Source: an uncultured bacterium
GTDB lineage: Bacteria > Gemmatimonadota > Gemmatimonadetes > Longimicrobiales > RSA9
Assembly: GCA_937889645.1 (NCBI GenBank)
Contig: CALBZE010000131.1
Span: 1-64,000 of the forward strand
Length of the DNA stretch: 64,000 nt
Direction: 5' to 3'
Below the pieces are notes generated by a model. It was not told where the DNA came from and ran no database searches. It was given only the letters and a program-made list of their open reading frames with translations. This document shows, in pieces, positions 21,791-32,531 of the stretch. Every line of letters begins with the position of its first letter. Within the stretch, counting starts at the first letter, position 1. The position numbers and the translations under genes are program-made.

Positions 21791-22372
21791 ATGAATTGCC
21801 TGGCGCTGAACGCATCCTTCGAGCCGCTCACCATGCTGCCGACGAGGCGCGCGCTCCGATTGGTGCTCGACCGGAAGGCCGAGATCCTGGAGGTCGACGA
21901 GTCGCGCGTCTTCAGGTCCGAGCGTGAAGAGATGCCCGCGCCCCTCGTCATCCGCCTCGTCCGGTTCGTCCATGTCCCCCGCAAGTTCCGCCGCCAGGTC
22001 ACCAACACGTTCCTCTTCGCCCGCGACCGCTACACCTGCCAGTACTGCGGGCGGCCGCGCGCGGAGCTGCGCGGCCGGGAGTTCCTGACGCGCGACCACG
22101 TGATCCCGCTTTCGCGCGGCGGTGAGAACACGTGGGACAACGTCCTGACCGCGTGCTCGCCGTGCAACAACCGCAAGGGGAACCGGCTCCCCGAGGAGGC
22201 GGGGATGACGCCTCTCTCGACGCCGACCGAACCCAACTACGTCGAGCTGGTCTGGGCCGTCCGCCGCGTGACGCCGGTGCAGGCCAAGTACATCCGGATG
22301 TTCTACGGCGAGGATGTGCTGAAGGCGCTGCAAGGGGGGCTGGACGGCGCGCCGGAGAAGCTGGCCTCCTGA
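21791..22372 (+). CDS. HNH endonuclease-fold protein
   Basis: This 193-residue protein carries a compact HNH module at about residues 80-125: CQYCG (first zinc Cys pair), the catalytic stretch TRDHVIPLSRGG, the Asn in NTWDNVLTACSPCN (with the second Cys pair) and NRKGNR. The N-terminal 75 residues (NASFEPLTMLPTRRALRLV) match the widespread chromosomal HNH family common in bacteria. That family is not a homing enzyme: no intron or intein signature is present around it. Its physiological substrate is unknown. AAGGAAGG lies about 15 nt before the ATG. It appears monocistronic behind its own promoter. Confidence 0.88.
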   Translation: MNCLALNASFEPLTMLPTRRALRLVLDRKAEILEVDESRVFRSEREEMPAPLVIRLVRFVHVPRKFRRQVTNTFLFARDRYTCQYCGRPRAELRGREFLTRDHVIPLSRGGENTWDNVLTACSPCNNRKGNRLPEEAGMTPLSTPTEPNYVELVWAVRRVTPVQAKYIRMFYGEDVLKALQGGLDGAPEKLAS

Positions 22373-22452
22373 TCGCCCGCGCCGGGGGCGACGACCCGAC
22401 GGGGCCGCCGCCCCTTCGCCGCCCCCGTTCGTCCTCGTCCCCGAGAAACATA

Positions 22453-22481
22453 TTGCGCAGAACCGGGGGCGCGCATAATAT
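22453..22481 (+). promoter_or_regulatory. Promoter of the partner-switching operon
   Basis: TTGCGC (22453-22458), a 17-bp spacer and TAATAT (22476-22481) lie about 100 nt before the first gene of the seven-gene signalling operon. The -10 box sits in an inverted repeat, GCGCAT-AAT-ATGCGC (22471-22485), which could bind a regulator. It is the only clear promoter between the HNH gene and 29 kb. Confidence 0.55.
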
Positions 22482-22582
22482 GCGCTCGCCGGTGTCTCCT
22501 CGGAACCGGGGCACGCGCGTGCTCATGGACTCCACGAGGCCGGCCGCGTCATGCAGGCCGTTTCACGCTCTCTGGAGTACCA

Positions 22583-24763
<2,181 letters not shown>

Positions 24764-24803
24764 ATCCGGCGGCGACCCCCGCCGCCGCCACCCCGGACGG
24801 CCG

Positions 24804-25175
24804 ATGAAGATCCTGCTCGTCGAAGACAACGAAATGAACCGTGACATGCTCTCGCGCCGGCTGGCTCGCCGCGGGTACGACGTCGTGATCGCGGGGGACG
24901 GCGCGGCCGCGATCGAGCTCGCGCTCACGGAATCGCCGGGGCTCATCCTCATGGACATGAGTCTTCCGGTCCTGGACGGGTGGGAAGCGACGGAGCGGCT
25001 GAAGGCGGACGACCGTACGCGCTCGATCCCGGTGATCGCGCTGACCGCGCACGCGATGACGGCCGATCGCGACCGCGCGCTCGCCGCCGGGTGCGACGAC
25101 TTCGACACCAAACCCGTGGACCTGCAGCGATTGCTGGGGAAGATCGAGACGCTGCTCAGGGGTCGCCACCCATGA
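24804..25175 (+). CDS. Single-domain response regulator (DivK-like)
   Basis: This 123-residue stand-alone receiver has the acidic pocket LLVEDNE, phospho-acceptor Asp51 in LILMDMSLPVLDGW, the switch Thr in ALTAHAM and the Lys of DTKPVD. There is no output domain, so it works by protein contact. The first helix is almost identical to that of the REC-PP2C protein at the end of the operon (DNEMNRDMLSRRL in both). The ATG at 24804 was chosen because the upstream in-frame stretch is proline/arginine-rich. Its stop overlaps the start of the RsbW-like gene (ATGA), indicating coupled translation. Confidence 0.9.
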   Translation: MKILLVEDNEMNRDMLSRRLARRGYDVVIAGDGAAAIELALTESPGLILMDMSLPVLDGWEATERLKADDRTRSIPVIALTAHAMTADRDRALAAGCDDFDTKPVDLQRLLGKIETLLRGRHP

Positions 25176-25615
25176 GCGGGCTCACGCCCATGGGGGAAGG
25201 CCCGCGCTTCGAGGCGGCCCGTATCGAGGATCTGGCCGAGGTCATGGGGTACGTCGACGCCGCCTGCGAGGGCGCGGGCGTCCCCGCCGAGGCCGCGTTC
25301 GCCGTGCGTCTCGCCGTCGAGGAGGCTTTCACCAACATCGTGAAGCACGCCTACGCCGACTCGCCCGGCCCCGTCCGGCTCGAGCTCTCGATCGACGGGA
25401 CCGAGGTGACCGTACGTCTCATCGATGCGGCACCGCTCTTCGACCCTGCCCAGGCCCCGCCGCCCGATCTCGACTCGGATTGGGACGACCGCGTCGAGGG
25501 CGGACTCGGCTGGCACCTCGTCCATCAGCTCATGGACGAAGTTCGCCACGAGCCAGCGCCCGGTGCCGGCAACATCGTGACCATGATCAAGCGGCTGCCG
25601 TCGGCCGCCTCTTGA
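25172..25615 (+). CDS. RsbW-like anti-sigma regulatory kinase
   Basis: This 147-residue GHKL ATPase belongs to the SpoIIAB/RsbW class. Features are the N-box (EEAFTNIVKHAYAD), the short central strand with DAAPLFDP and the G-box (GGLGWHLVHQLMDEV). Such proteins bind a sigma factor or other target and phosphorylate a STAS antagonist on Ser, which frees the target. The cognate STAS protein is the next gene (16-nt gap). No sigma-B-type sigma factor is in this operon, so the target of the switch is either encoded elsewhere or is not a sigma factor. Confidence 0.9.
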   Translation: MSGLTPMGEGPRFEAARIEDLAEVMGYVDAACEGAGVPAEAAFAVRLAVEEAFTNIVKHAYADSPGPVRLELSIDGTEVTVRLIDAAPLFDPAQAPPPDLDSDWDDRVEGGLGWHLVHQLMDEVRHEPAPGAGNIVTMIKRLPSAAS

Positions 25616-25631
25616 ACGCAAGGAGATCGGT

Positions 25632-26003
25632 ATGTTGGAGATCCGTGTCGAGCCCCGCGGTCACGTCACCGTCGTGGTGATCCAGGGGAGCGTAGACGGC
25701 CTGACGGCGGACTCGCTGCTCGGTGCGTTGCAGAAGGAGGTCGCGGGCGGCCGAACCCGCCTCGTCGCCGACCTGAGCGGCGTCGAATACACCAGCAGCG
25801 CCGGGCTGCGCGCGCTGCTGGCGACCGTCAAAGACGCCCGCCGCCACGGCGGCGACCTGCGCCTCGCGGCGGTCACGGTCAACGTGCGCAAGGTCCTCGA
25901 CCTCAGCGGATTCACGAGCATCCTCAAGCTCTACGACGAGGTCGACGCCGCCGTCGGCAGCTTCGGCGCGGCGGACCGTGCCGCCGGCGAGGAGGCGATA
26001 TGA
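25632..26003 (+). CDS. STAS-domain anti-sigma factor antagonist
   Basis: This 123-residue protein is almost entirely one STAS domain. The loop with the phosphorylatable Ser is LSGVEYTSSAGLRALL, matching the SpoIIAA/RsbV pattern. When phosphorylated by the RsbW-like kinase it should be inactive; the REC-PP2C phosphatase at the operon's end should reactivate it. AAGGAGATCGGT precedes the ATG. The stop overlaps the ATG of the first patatin gene by 4 nt (ATGA), so antagonist and lipase are made in a coupled manner. Confidence 0.9.
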   Translation: MLEIRVEPRGHVTVVVIQGSVDGLTADSLLGALQKEVAGGRTRLVADLSGVEYTSSAGLRALLATVKDARRHGGDLRLAAVTVNVRKVLDLSGFTSILKLYDEVDAAVGSFGAADRAAGEEAI

Positions 26004-26860
26004 GCGCGCCCGGCGGCCGGAAGCGGGTCGCACTGGTCATCGGCGCGGGGAGCGTGAAGTGCGCCGCGGCGCTCGGCATGTGGAAGGTCCTCGATCGCGA
26101 GGGGATCGACGTCGACATGTTCGTCGGGTGCAGCGGAGGCAGCATCTACGCCGGCGTCATGGCGCTCGGATACGACGTCGAGACCTGCGAACGGTTGACC
26201 ATGGAGCTTTGGACGCCGGCCGTCACGCGGCGCCGCGACACCCGCTCGATCCTGAGCGCGCTCCTGCCGGGGATCTTCAAGTTCCCGGGTTACTTCGGCA
26301 TGGTCCACGGCGACGCGGTCCTGGACGCGCTCGAGCCGCCCTTCGGCGGCCGGAGCTTCGATGAGACCACGACCCCGCTCTACATCGTCGCGACCGACCT
26401 CGCGAACGGCGAGCGGGTCGTCCTCTCGGAGGGCAGCATCCGTGACGCCGTGCGCGCGAGCATTGCGATCCCCTACGTCTGGCGACCCTGGCGGATCGGC
26501 GACCGCTGGCTCCTCGACGGCTGCCTCGCCGACCCGCTCCCCGTCGACGTCGCGATCCGGGAAGGCGCCGACGTGATCATCGCGATGGGCTTCGAGAGCC
26601 CCTACCCGCGGCGGATCCGTTCTGCGACGCGCTACGCCTTCCAGATCAACAGCATCTACACGAACAACCTCCTGCGGGCGAACTACTCGTTCCACAACCT
26701 GGCGCACCACGCGGAGATCATCACGATCCTTCCCGAGTTCGAGCGGCGCATCGGGCTCTTCGACACCTCGGAGATCCCGTACGTGATCGAACAGGGCGAA
26801 CGCGCGACGGAGGCCCAGATGGACTACCTGCACCGCGTACTCGAGAAGGCGAATGTCTGA
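26000..26860 (+). CDS. Patatin-like phospholipase, first of a pair
   Basis: This 286-residue protein has a patatin catalytic dyad: nucleophile Ser45 in VGCSGGS (GxSxG) and Asp173 in LLDGCLADPLP. The oxyanion loop reads IGAGSVKCAAALG, with Lys-Cys where many patatins have Arg-Gly. Family members hydrolyse acyl chains from phospholipids or other lipids; it has no signal peptide, so it is expected at the inner face of the membrane. It overlaps the STAS gene upstream and the second patatin downstream (8 nt). About half of its residues recur in the neighbouring paralogue, so the pair arose by duplication. Confidence 0.88.
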   Translation: MSAPGGRKRVALVIGAGSVKCAAALGMWKVLDREGIDVDMFVGCSGGSIYAGVMALGYDVETCERLTMELWTPAVTRRRDTRSILSALLPGIFKFPGYFGMVHGDAVLDALEPPFGGRSFDETTTPLYIVATDLANGERVVLSEGSIRDAVRASIAIPYVWRPWRIGDRWLLDGCLADPLPVDVAIREGADVIIAMGFESPYPRRIRSATRYAFQINSIYTNNLLRANYSFHNLAHHAEIITILPEFERRIGLFDTSEIPYVIEQGERATEAQMDYLHRVLEKANV

Positions 26861-27800
26861 GCGCGCGCACTCCCCCCGCATTGCCGTCGTCGTTGGGTCG
26901 GGCGGGATGAAGTGCGCCGCCGCCGTCGGGATGTGGAAGGTGCTGCATCGCGAGCGGATCCCCGTCGACCTCGCCGTCGGGTGCAGCGGCGGCGCGATCT
27001 ACACCGCCGCGATGGCGCTCGGGATGCACCCCGAGGAGGCCGAGCGGCACACGCTCGTGATGTGGGAAGGCCTGTTCCGCCAGATCCACTACCGTTCGGT
27101 CTTCCGGAGCCTGCTCTCGCGATGGCTCGGCTTCAACGAGCGGACCGGCCTGATCGACGACCGCGCGATCGCCAGGGTGATGGAGACCCTCTACGGCGAC
27201 GCGACCTTCGACGACACGCGTATCCCGCTGCACCTCGCCGCGACGGACCTGCACACCGGCGAACGCGTCGATCTCGATTCCGGGCGCATCGCCGACGCCG
27301 TGCGCGCGAGCATCGCGATCCCGGTGCTGCTCCGTCCCTGGCGGGTCGGCGGCCGCCTCCTCGTCGACGGCGGCGCCTCCGATCCTCTGCCGATCAGCAT
27401 CGCGATCCGCGAGGGCGCCGACATCATACTGGCGATGGGCTTCGAGACGCCGCCGCGCGCGCAGCTCGATTCGCTCTTGTCGCTCGCCGGGCAGACCACC
27501 TCGATCGCCGTCAACCACCTGCTCCGCTCGACGTACGCGTTCTACAGCGCGGTCCACCACGCCGAGGTCATCCCGCTCCTCCCGAGCTTCGACCAGCCGA
27601 TCCGCCTCAGCGACACGCACCTGCTGCCGTACATCATCGAGCAGGGCGAGCGCGCGATCGAGGCGGAGCTGCCCTACCTGAGGCGGCTGATCGCCGCGGC
27701 GGACGGCGTAGGGGATCGAGCCGGCCCGGCGGGCCAGGGTGAGGCGGCCCGCGGGCCCGCTCGCGCCGCGGCCGGTACGCTCGACGCGGAAACCACGTAG
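26853..27800 (+). CDS. Patatin-like phospholipase, second of a pair
   Basis: This 315-residue paralogue of the preceding protein has Ser45 in VGCSGGA and Asp172 in LLVDGGASDPLP, so the dyad is intact. The oxyanion loop is VGSGGMKCAAAVG, again with Lys-Cys. The C-terminal 35 residues (GPAGQGEAARGPARAAAG) are an Ala/Gly-rich tail absent from its twin. Retention of both active sites suggests the two enzymes act together or on different lipids. It starts inside the end of the first patatin gene and ends 2 nt before the REC-PP2C gene. Confidence 0.88.
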   Translation: MSERAHSPRIAVVVGSGGMKCAAAVGMWKVLHRERIPVDLAVGCSGGAIYTAAMALGMHPEEAERHTLVMWEGLFRQIHYRSVFRSLLSRWLGFNERTGLIDDRAIARVMETLYGDATFDDTRIPLHLAATDLHTGERVDLDSGRIADAVRASIAIPVLLRPWRVGGRLLVDGGASDPLPISIAIREGADIILAMGFETPPRAQLDSLLSLAGQTTSIAVNHLLRSTYAFYSAVHHAEVIPLLPSFDQPIRLSDTHLLPYIIEQGERAIEAELPYLRRLIAAADGVGDRAGPAGQGEAARGPARAAAGTLDAETT

Positions 27801-27802
27801 CC

Positions 27803-29020
27803 ATGAGCACGAATACGGAGCCAGCCCGCATCCTCGTCGTCGACGACAACGAGATGAATCGGGACATGCTCTCGCGGCGCCTGGTCCGCCAGGGCCACGA
27901 CGTGTCGACGGCGATCCACGGCGTCGACGCGCTCGATCGACTCCGGTCCGAGCCGTTCGACCTCGTCCTCCTCGACATCATGATGCCGGAGATGAACGGC
28001 TTCGAGCTGCTCGAGCGCCTCAAGGCCGACCCGCGGCTCGAGCACCTGCCCGTCATCCTGATCTCCGCGCTCGACGACACCGACAGCGTGGTCCGCGGCA
28101 TCCAGATGGGCGCCGACGATCATCTCCCCAAGCCGTTCAATCCCAGCATCCTTCGCGCGCGGGTCGACGCCTGTCTAGCCAAGAAGCGGCTGCGCGACCG
28201 CGAACGGCTGTACGCCGAGGCGCTCGAACGCGAGATCGACATCGCGCGCGAGATCCAAGCGGGATTCCTCCCGGAAGCGCTGCCGGACGCGCCGGGTTGG
28301 GAGATCGCCGCACGGTTCCACCCCGCCCGCCAGGTCGGCGGCGACTTCTACGACGCGTTCGCCATCGACGGCGATCGCATCGTGCTCGTCGTCGCCGACG
28401 TCTGCGACAAGGGCGTGGGCGCGGCGCTTTTCATGGCGCTCTTCCGGAGCCTGATCCGCGTGGTCGCCGAGCGGGTCTTGGGCGCGAGTGGGGAAACCGG
28501 CGAGGGTCGCGGTGAGGCGAGTCTGGAGGCGGGCGACGGTGCCGCGGGGGTGTCGAGAGTGGTACGGTCCGTCAACGACTACATCGCGCGAACGCACAGT
28601 CGCGAGAACATGTTCGCGACCGTGTTCGTCGGGGTGCTGGCGGTGGGGAGCGGGGAGCTGACCTACGTGAATGCCGGGCACGATCCGCCGTTCGTCCTGG
28701 GGCCGGGCGGGATCCGGGCGCGACTCGCGCCGACGGGGCCGGCCGTGGGGCTTCTTCCGGGTCTCGAGTTCGGGGTCGGCCGTGCGCGGCTCGCGGCCGG
28801 CGAGACGCTGGTAGCGTTCACCGACGGGGTGACGGACGCCCGCAACGAGGAGGGCGACACCTTCTCGGAGGAGCGGCTGGAAGCGCTGGTGGCGGGCCTG
28901 GCCGGCCTCGGGCTCACCGCCGACGAGCTGCTGGGGCGTATCGAGGAGGCGGTGGCTGAGCACGCCGGCGCGGGCGCGGCCTTCGATGATGTGACCATCC
29001 TGGCGACGCACCGGCTCTGA
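27803..29020 (+). CDS. REC-PP2C (RsbU/SpoIIE-type) serine phosphatase
   Basis: This 405-residue protein has an N-terminal receiver (DDNEMNRDMLSRRL, phospho-acceptor Asp58 in LVLLDIMMPEMNGF, Lys in LPKPF) and a short coiled linker (ALEREIDIAREIQAGFLP). The C-terminal SpoIIE/PP2C domain has metal Asp residues in QVGGDFYDAF, VADVCDKGVGAALFM, FTDGVTDARN and FDDVTIL. It should dephosphorylate the STAS antagonist once its receiver is phosphorylated, linking the hybrid kinase to the partner switch. It is the last gene of the operon; the next gene is convergent and only 25 nt away. Confidence 0.93.
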   Translation: MSTNTEPARILVVDDNEMNRDMLSRRLVRQGHDVSTAIHGVDALDRLRSEPFDLVLLDIMMPEMNGFELLERLKADPRLEHLPVILISALDDTDSVVRGIQMGADDHLPKPFNPSILRARVDACLAKKRLRDRERLYAEALEREIDIAREIQAGFLPEALPDAPGWEIAARFHPARQVGGDFYDAFAIDGDRIVLVVADVCDKGVGAALFMALFRSLIRVVAERVLGASGETGEGRGEASLEAGDGAAGVSRVVRSVNDYIARTHSRENMFATVFVGVLAVGSGELTYVNAGHDPPFVLGPGGIRARLAPTGPAVGLLPGLEFGVGRARLAAGETLVAFTDGVTDARNEEGDTFSEERLEALVAGLAGLGLTADELLGRIEEAVAEHAGAGAAFDDVTILATHRL

Positions 29021-29045
29021 GCGTCGGACGGCCGGGCAGCATTCC

Positions 29046-31187
29046 TCAGGCGCCGTTGATGACCATCACCGGGCAGGGCGAGTCCGCGAAGATCTGCTCG
29101 ACGCGCGGGCCGAGGAACGGCCGCCCGGACCCGACGTGGACGTCGGTCCCGAGGAGGATCAGGTCCACCGATCCGTCGCGGGCGGCGCCGATCAGGACGT
29201 CGGCGACCGACGCGTCGGTGCGCACCTCCGTCCGCACACGCACGTCCTGACTCCGCCCCAGGGCCGCCAGCCCCTCGACCAGCCGTTCTCCGGCGGCGAC
29301 GAGCCGCTCGCGGATCTCCGGCCGCCTGAGCGTTCCCGGCTCCTGCACGACGTTGACGACGAGGACTTCCGCGTCTTCGACGCCCGCCGCGAGCGCGAAG
29401 GCGATCTCCGCGGCCGCGCGTGCGCTCCGGCTCCCGTCCGTGGGGACGATGATGCGCCGCGGCGGCCATCGGCCGGCGACCGGTTCTCCGCGGACGACGA
29501 GCGTGGGGCATGGCGCGAATCGCACCAGCTCGTCGACGATCGGGTGGAACACGCCGGGTACGTCGGCGCTCTCCGGCGCGCCGACGACCAGCAGCTCGTA
29601 GTCCTTCTGCGCCTCCTCTAGGATCGCGGCCGCCGGGTCGCGGCTCTCGACGACCTTCCGCGTGACCTCCGGCTCGTTCGAGTCGACGACGAGCGATTCC
29701 ACGAACGCCGTCCCTTCATCCTGCCGCCCCGGGGGTGCGACGTTGAGGAGCGTGATCGAGAGCGCGCCGTCGGCTCCGAGCCGTTCGAGCGTGTAGCTCT
29801 TGATCGGGTCGAGCTCGACCTTGCAGGGGCGCTCCCGGACCGGGACCAGCACTCGGTGGATCCCGGCGATCGGGCTGGTCTCGTCGAGCTTCTCGCGCTG
29901 GAGGCGCTCCAGCTCCTGCGGCTCCGGGACGACGCGCCGCAGCGTCCAGCGCAGCGTGGGCGGCGCCATCAGCGACGTGGCCAGCGCCATGACGACGATG
30001 ATCGAGTACATCTCCTGCGTCAGGATGCCAAGCGAGAGCCCGACCGTGGCGACGATGATCTCCATCGCGCCGCGGGCGTTCATCCCCGCCCCGAGACTCA
30101 GCGCCGTCCAGTGGTCCGCGCCGCCGCTCAGCCGGGCGCCGGCGTAGACGCCGGCGGCCTTTCCGATGCAGGCGACGACGATCACGAGCCCCGTGATCGC
30201 GAGCAGCTCGGGCGCGAGCAGGTCGCGGAAGTCCACCTTGAGCCCCGCGACGGCGAAGAAGATCGGAGCGAAGATCCCATGCGTCATGCTCTCGAGGCGG
30301 TGCACGACCTCGTTCGGCAGGCGCCGCATCTGACCGAACAGGATCCCCATGAAAAAGGCGCCGAGCATCGGTTCGAGCTCGAGCGCCTGCGTGATCGCCC
30401 CCCAGACGAACGTCAGCGCGACCACGAGGGTGAGGAGCGCGTCGCGGCTGACCGCCTCGTCCTGTACGCGGTCGAGCGCGCGCTTCACGAGTGCCCGGCC
30501 GACTGTCATGCTGAGCAGGATGAAGGCGACGACCTTGCCGATCGCGCCGCCGACGCTCGCCATCGTCACCGCCTCGCCCGCGGCCAGGCCGACGACAATG
30601 GAGAGGAGGACCCAGCCGATCGCGTCGTCGGTCATCCCCGCGGCGATGATCGTCTGGCCGATGTCGCGCCGCATGAGGTTCATGTCCATGAGGACCTTCG
30701 CGATCACCGGGATCGCGGAAATGGACATCGCCGTCGCGACGAAGAGCGCGAAGACCAGCCGCTCGTCGGGGTCCACGAGGAGCGTGGCGGGGAGGTTCCA
30801 GCCGAGGAGGAAGCCGGTCCCGAAGGGGAGGATGATCCCGCCGATCGACGCGCCGACCGCGGCGCCGGCCCGGCGGCGGATCAGCGTGAGGTCGGTCTCG
30901 AGTCCGGTGACGAGCAGCAGGAACAGCACGCCCAGGAGCGCGATCACCTCGAGGAGGTAGCCCTGCACCTCCGTCCACGGCACGATCCACGCGCCGATCC
31001 CCGGCACGAGCGAGCTGAGCAGGGAAGGACCGAGCAGGATCCCGGACAGGATTTCCCCGACGACGGACGGCTGGCCGAGGCGTTGGGCCAACTCGCCCAG
31101 CGCACGCGCCACGAGCAGCAGCACCGCGATCTGCACGATCAGCAGCAGCACATCGTCGTGCGGCGCGGCCGTGAACGGAGTCGGCAT
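29046..31187 (-). CDS. CPA2-type cation/proton antiporter fused to Usp domains
   Basis: This 713-residue protein has about 12 membrane helices in residues 10-400 with Na+/H+ exchanger features (GEILSGILLGPSLL, FLLLVTGLETDL, the TDDAIGW ion-site Asp pair, GAGMNARGAMEIIVATVGL). A cytosolic C-terminal half follows with two universal-stress-protein-like domains. The last is complete (RRIIVPTDGSRSA, and the nucleotide-binding VGSGRPFLGPRVEQIF). It probably exchanges Na+ or K+ for protons under nucleotide control. The ATG at 31187 is preferred over a TTG two codons earlier. It is transcribed alone and converges on the signalling operon. Confidence 0.9.
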   Translation of the reverse strand: MPTPFTAAPHDDVLLLIVQIAVLLLVARALGELAQRLGQPSVVGEILSGILLGPSLLSSLVPGIGAWIVPWTEVQGYLLEVIALLGVLFLLLVTGLETDLTLIRRRAGAAVGASIGGIILPFGTGFLLGWNLPATLLVDPDERLVFALFVATAMSISAIPVIAKVLMDMNLMRRDIGQTIIAAGMTDDAIGWVLLSIVVGLAAGEAVTMASVGGAIGKVVAFILLSMTVGRALVKRALDRVQDEAVSRDALLTLVVALTFVWGAITQALELEPMLGAFFMGILFGQMRRLPNEVVHRLESMTHGIFAPIFFAVAGLKVDFRDLLAPELLAITGLVIVVACIGKAAGVYAGARLSGGADHWTALSLGAGMNARGAMEIIVATVGLSLGILTQEMYSIIVVMALATSLMAPPTLRWTLRRVVPEPQELERLQREKLDETSPIAGIHRVLVPVRERPCKVELDPIKSYTLERLGADGALSITLLNVAPPGRQDEGTAFVESLVVDSNEPEVTRKVVESRDPAAAILEEAQKDYELLVVGAPESADVPGVFHPIVDELVRFAPCPTLVVRGEPVAGRWPPRRIIVPTDGSRSARAAAEIAFALAAGVEDAEVLVVNVVQEPGTLRRPEIRERLVAAGERLVEGLAALGRSQDVRVRTEVRTDASVADVLIGAARDGSVDLILLGTDVHVGSGRPFLGPRVEQIFADSPCPVMVINGA

Positions 31188-31271
31188 CGGCAATGCGTCC
31201 TGGCGGCGACCCCCGGCGCTGGGGCCGCCGACCGCGTTTCGCGACGATTGCGCCCGACGGCGATACGCAAG

Positions 31272-31302
31272 AAAAACGCGCCGCGCTGGAAGGCGCGGCG
31301 CG
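31272..31302 (-). terminator. Intrinsic terminator of the YIP1-regulator transcript
   Basis: A perfect 10-bp GC stem (31277-31286 with 31293-31302) has a 6-nt loop and, read on the minus strand, is followed by five T (31276-31272). It lies 37 bases after the YIP1 gene stop and separates that transcript from the antiporter gene. Confidence 0.85.
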
Positions 31303-31338
31303 ATCGTGCCGACCGACTCGCGAGGCCCGCCGTTTGAC

Positions 31339-32034
31339 TCAGCGCACGGCGAGCCCGAGGACGATCGCCATGAGCACGCCGAACATGACGATCAGGGCGA
31401 AGAGCACGACGATCGGGAGGAGCACCGCCAACAACGCGCGCCAGTTGTCCGTGCGGTGCGCCTTGCTGAGCCCGATCACGGCGAGGACGCACATCCAGAC
31501 GCCGCCGACCAGCCCGCCGATGATGGGAATGATCGCGAACAGGCGGGCGCCGTATGCGTAACTGAGGACCCGCACGGTGGCGCCGGCGCCGTGGCGGGCG
31601 CCGCCGAAGATCCAGAGGCTGGCGTGCACGGCCGCGAACACCACGGCGAACGTGAGCGCCAGCATGAGGGGTGCGAACAGGAATCCGAGGATCGGCGAGA
31701 ACGCGTCGATCGCGGCGATGCCGAACGCCTCGTAGACCTGCGTGAGCAGCGCGAAGGTCCCGAGCGCGACCGTGAAGGCCAGCTGCCAGAACAGCTCGAA
31801 GACCGCCCCGATCATCCCGATGATGAAGTAGTACAGGATGGCCGCGCCGGTCCCGCCGCTCTCCGGCATGCGGCTGAAGAAATCGCCCGGCCGGAACACG
31901 CTGTCGATCCAGGTCCGGACGAACGCGCCGAACGCGGACGTGCCGGCGGCCGGTGGCCAGGGGAACGTCGCCGCCTGCGGCTCGGGTGCGGCGTTCGTCT
32001 CGAGCGTCGTCGAATAGAAGCCGGATTCGTTCAT
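31339..32034 (-). CDS. YIP1-family membrane protein
   Basis: This 231-residue protein has an unstructured N-terminal 35 residues and then five hydrophobic spans, beginning near AAILYYFIIGMIGAVFELF. The overall pattern fits the bacterial Yip1 domain (FGGARHGAGATVRVLSYAYG followed by PIIGGLVGGVWM). Function in bacteria is unknown; a role in envelope or lipid organisation is often assumed. It overlaps the response regulator gene by 4 nt, so the two are co-translated and may work together. A strong terminator follows. Confidence 0.8.
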   Translation of the reverse strand: MNESGFYSTTLETNAAPEPQAATFPWPPAAGTSAFGAFVRTWIDSVFRPGDFFSRMPESGGTGAAILYYFIIGMIGAVFELFWQLAFTVALGTFALLTQVYEAFGIAAIDAFSPILGFLFAPLMLALTFAVVFAAVHASLWIFGGARHGAGATVRVLSYAYGARLFAIIPIIGGLVGGVWMCVLAVIGLSKAHRTDNWRALLAVLLPIVVLFALIVMFGVLMAIVLGLAVR

Positions 32035-32441
32035 GGGCGTGCCTCCGGGGCGAGCCGGTCGCGGACCAGGTCGAGGAGGGAGCGGATGTCGATCGGCTTG
32101 GCCATGACATCGTCGATCCCCGCGGCGAGCGCAAGCTCGCGGGCGCCATGCATCGCGGTGATGGCGATGATCGGGACGGCTTGGGTGGGCGCGGCCGAGC
32201 GGAGCCTTCGCGCCACCTCCAGCCCATCCATCTCGGGCATCATGACGTCGAGAAGGATCAGATCCGGTGGATCGACGAGGGCGTGGTCCAGCGCCGCCTG
32301 ACCGTCGGCGACGACGTCGACGTCGTATCCAGCGGATTCCAGGAGTATGCGCAGGGCCTCACGGCTGTCGACGTGGTCTTCGGCAACCAGGATCCTGGCC
32401 GCGTCCCGCGCCGCATGTCGAATGGACCCGTCGTGCATCAT
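32031..32441 (-). CDS. Single-domain response regulator
   Basis: This 136-residue receiver has the acidic pair in ILVAEDH, phospho-acceptor Asp in LILLDVMMPEMDGLEV, the switch Thr in AITAMHG and MAKPID. The first 15 residues precede the fold. There is no output domain. The candidate kinase is the GAF kinase encoded just upstream on the same strand, although the regulator has its own promoter at 32488-32516. It is translationally coupled to the YIP1 protein, an unusual partner. Confidence 0.9.
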   Translation of the reverse strand: MMHDGSIRHAARDAARILVAEDHVDSREALRILLESAGYDVDVVADGQAALDHALVDPPDLILLDVMMPEMDGLEVARRLRSAAPTQAVPIIAITAMHGARELALAAGIDDVMAKPIDIRSLLDLVRDRLAPEARP

Positions 32442-32487
32442 CGCTCCGGTCCGGGTGCGCGGCGCCGTCGCCCGGCGCCAGGGGGAT

Positions 32488-32516
32488 TAGATACCGCGTC
32501 GTGCAAAGGCGCGCAA
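32488..32516 (-). promoter_or_regulatory. Promoter for the regulator-YIP1 pair
   Basis: Read on the minus strand: TTGCGC (32516-32511), a 17-bp spacer and TATCTA (32493-32488). It lies about 45 nt from the response-regulator ATG in the gap after the 105-residue gene. Confidence 0.5.
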
Positions 32517-32531
32517 GGCCGTTGTTTGCAC

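Noticed and set aside
21791..22372. HNH gene as a mobile intron, intein or restriction system
   Set aside because: No methyltransferase partner, intron folds or intein ends surround it; it matches a common chromosomal family and has its own promoter.
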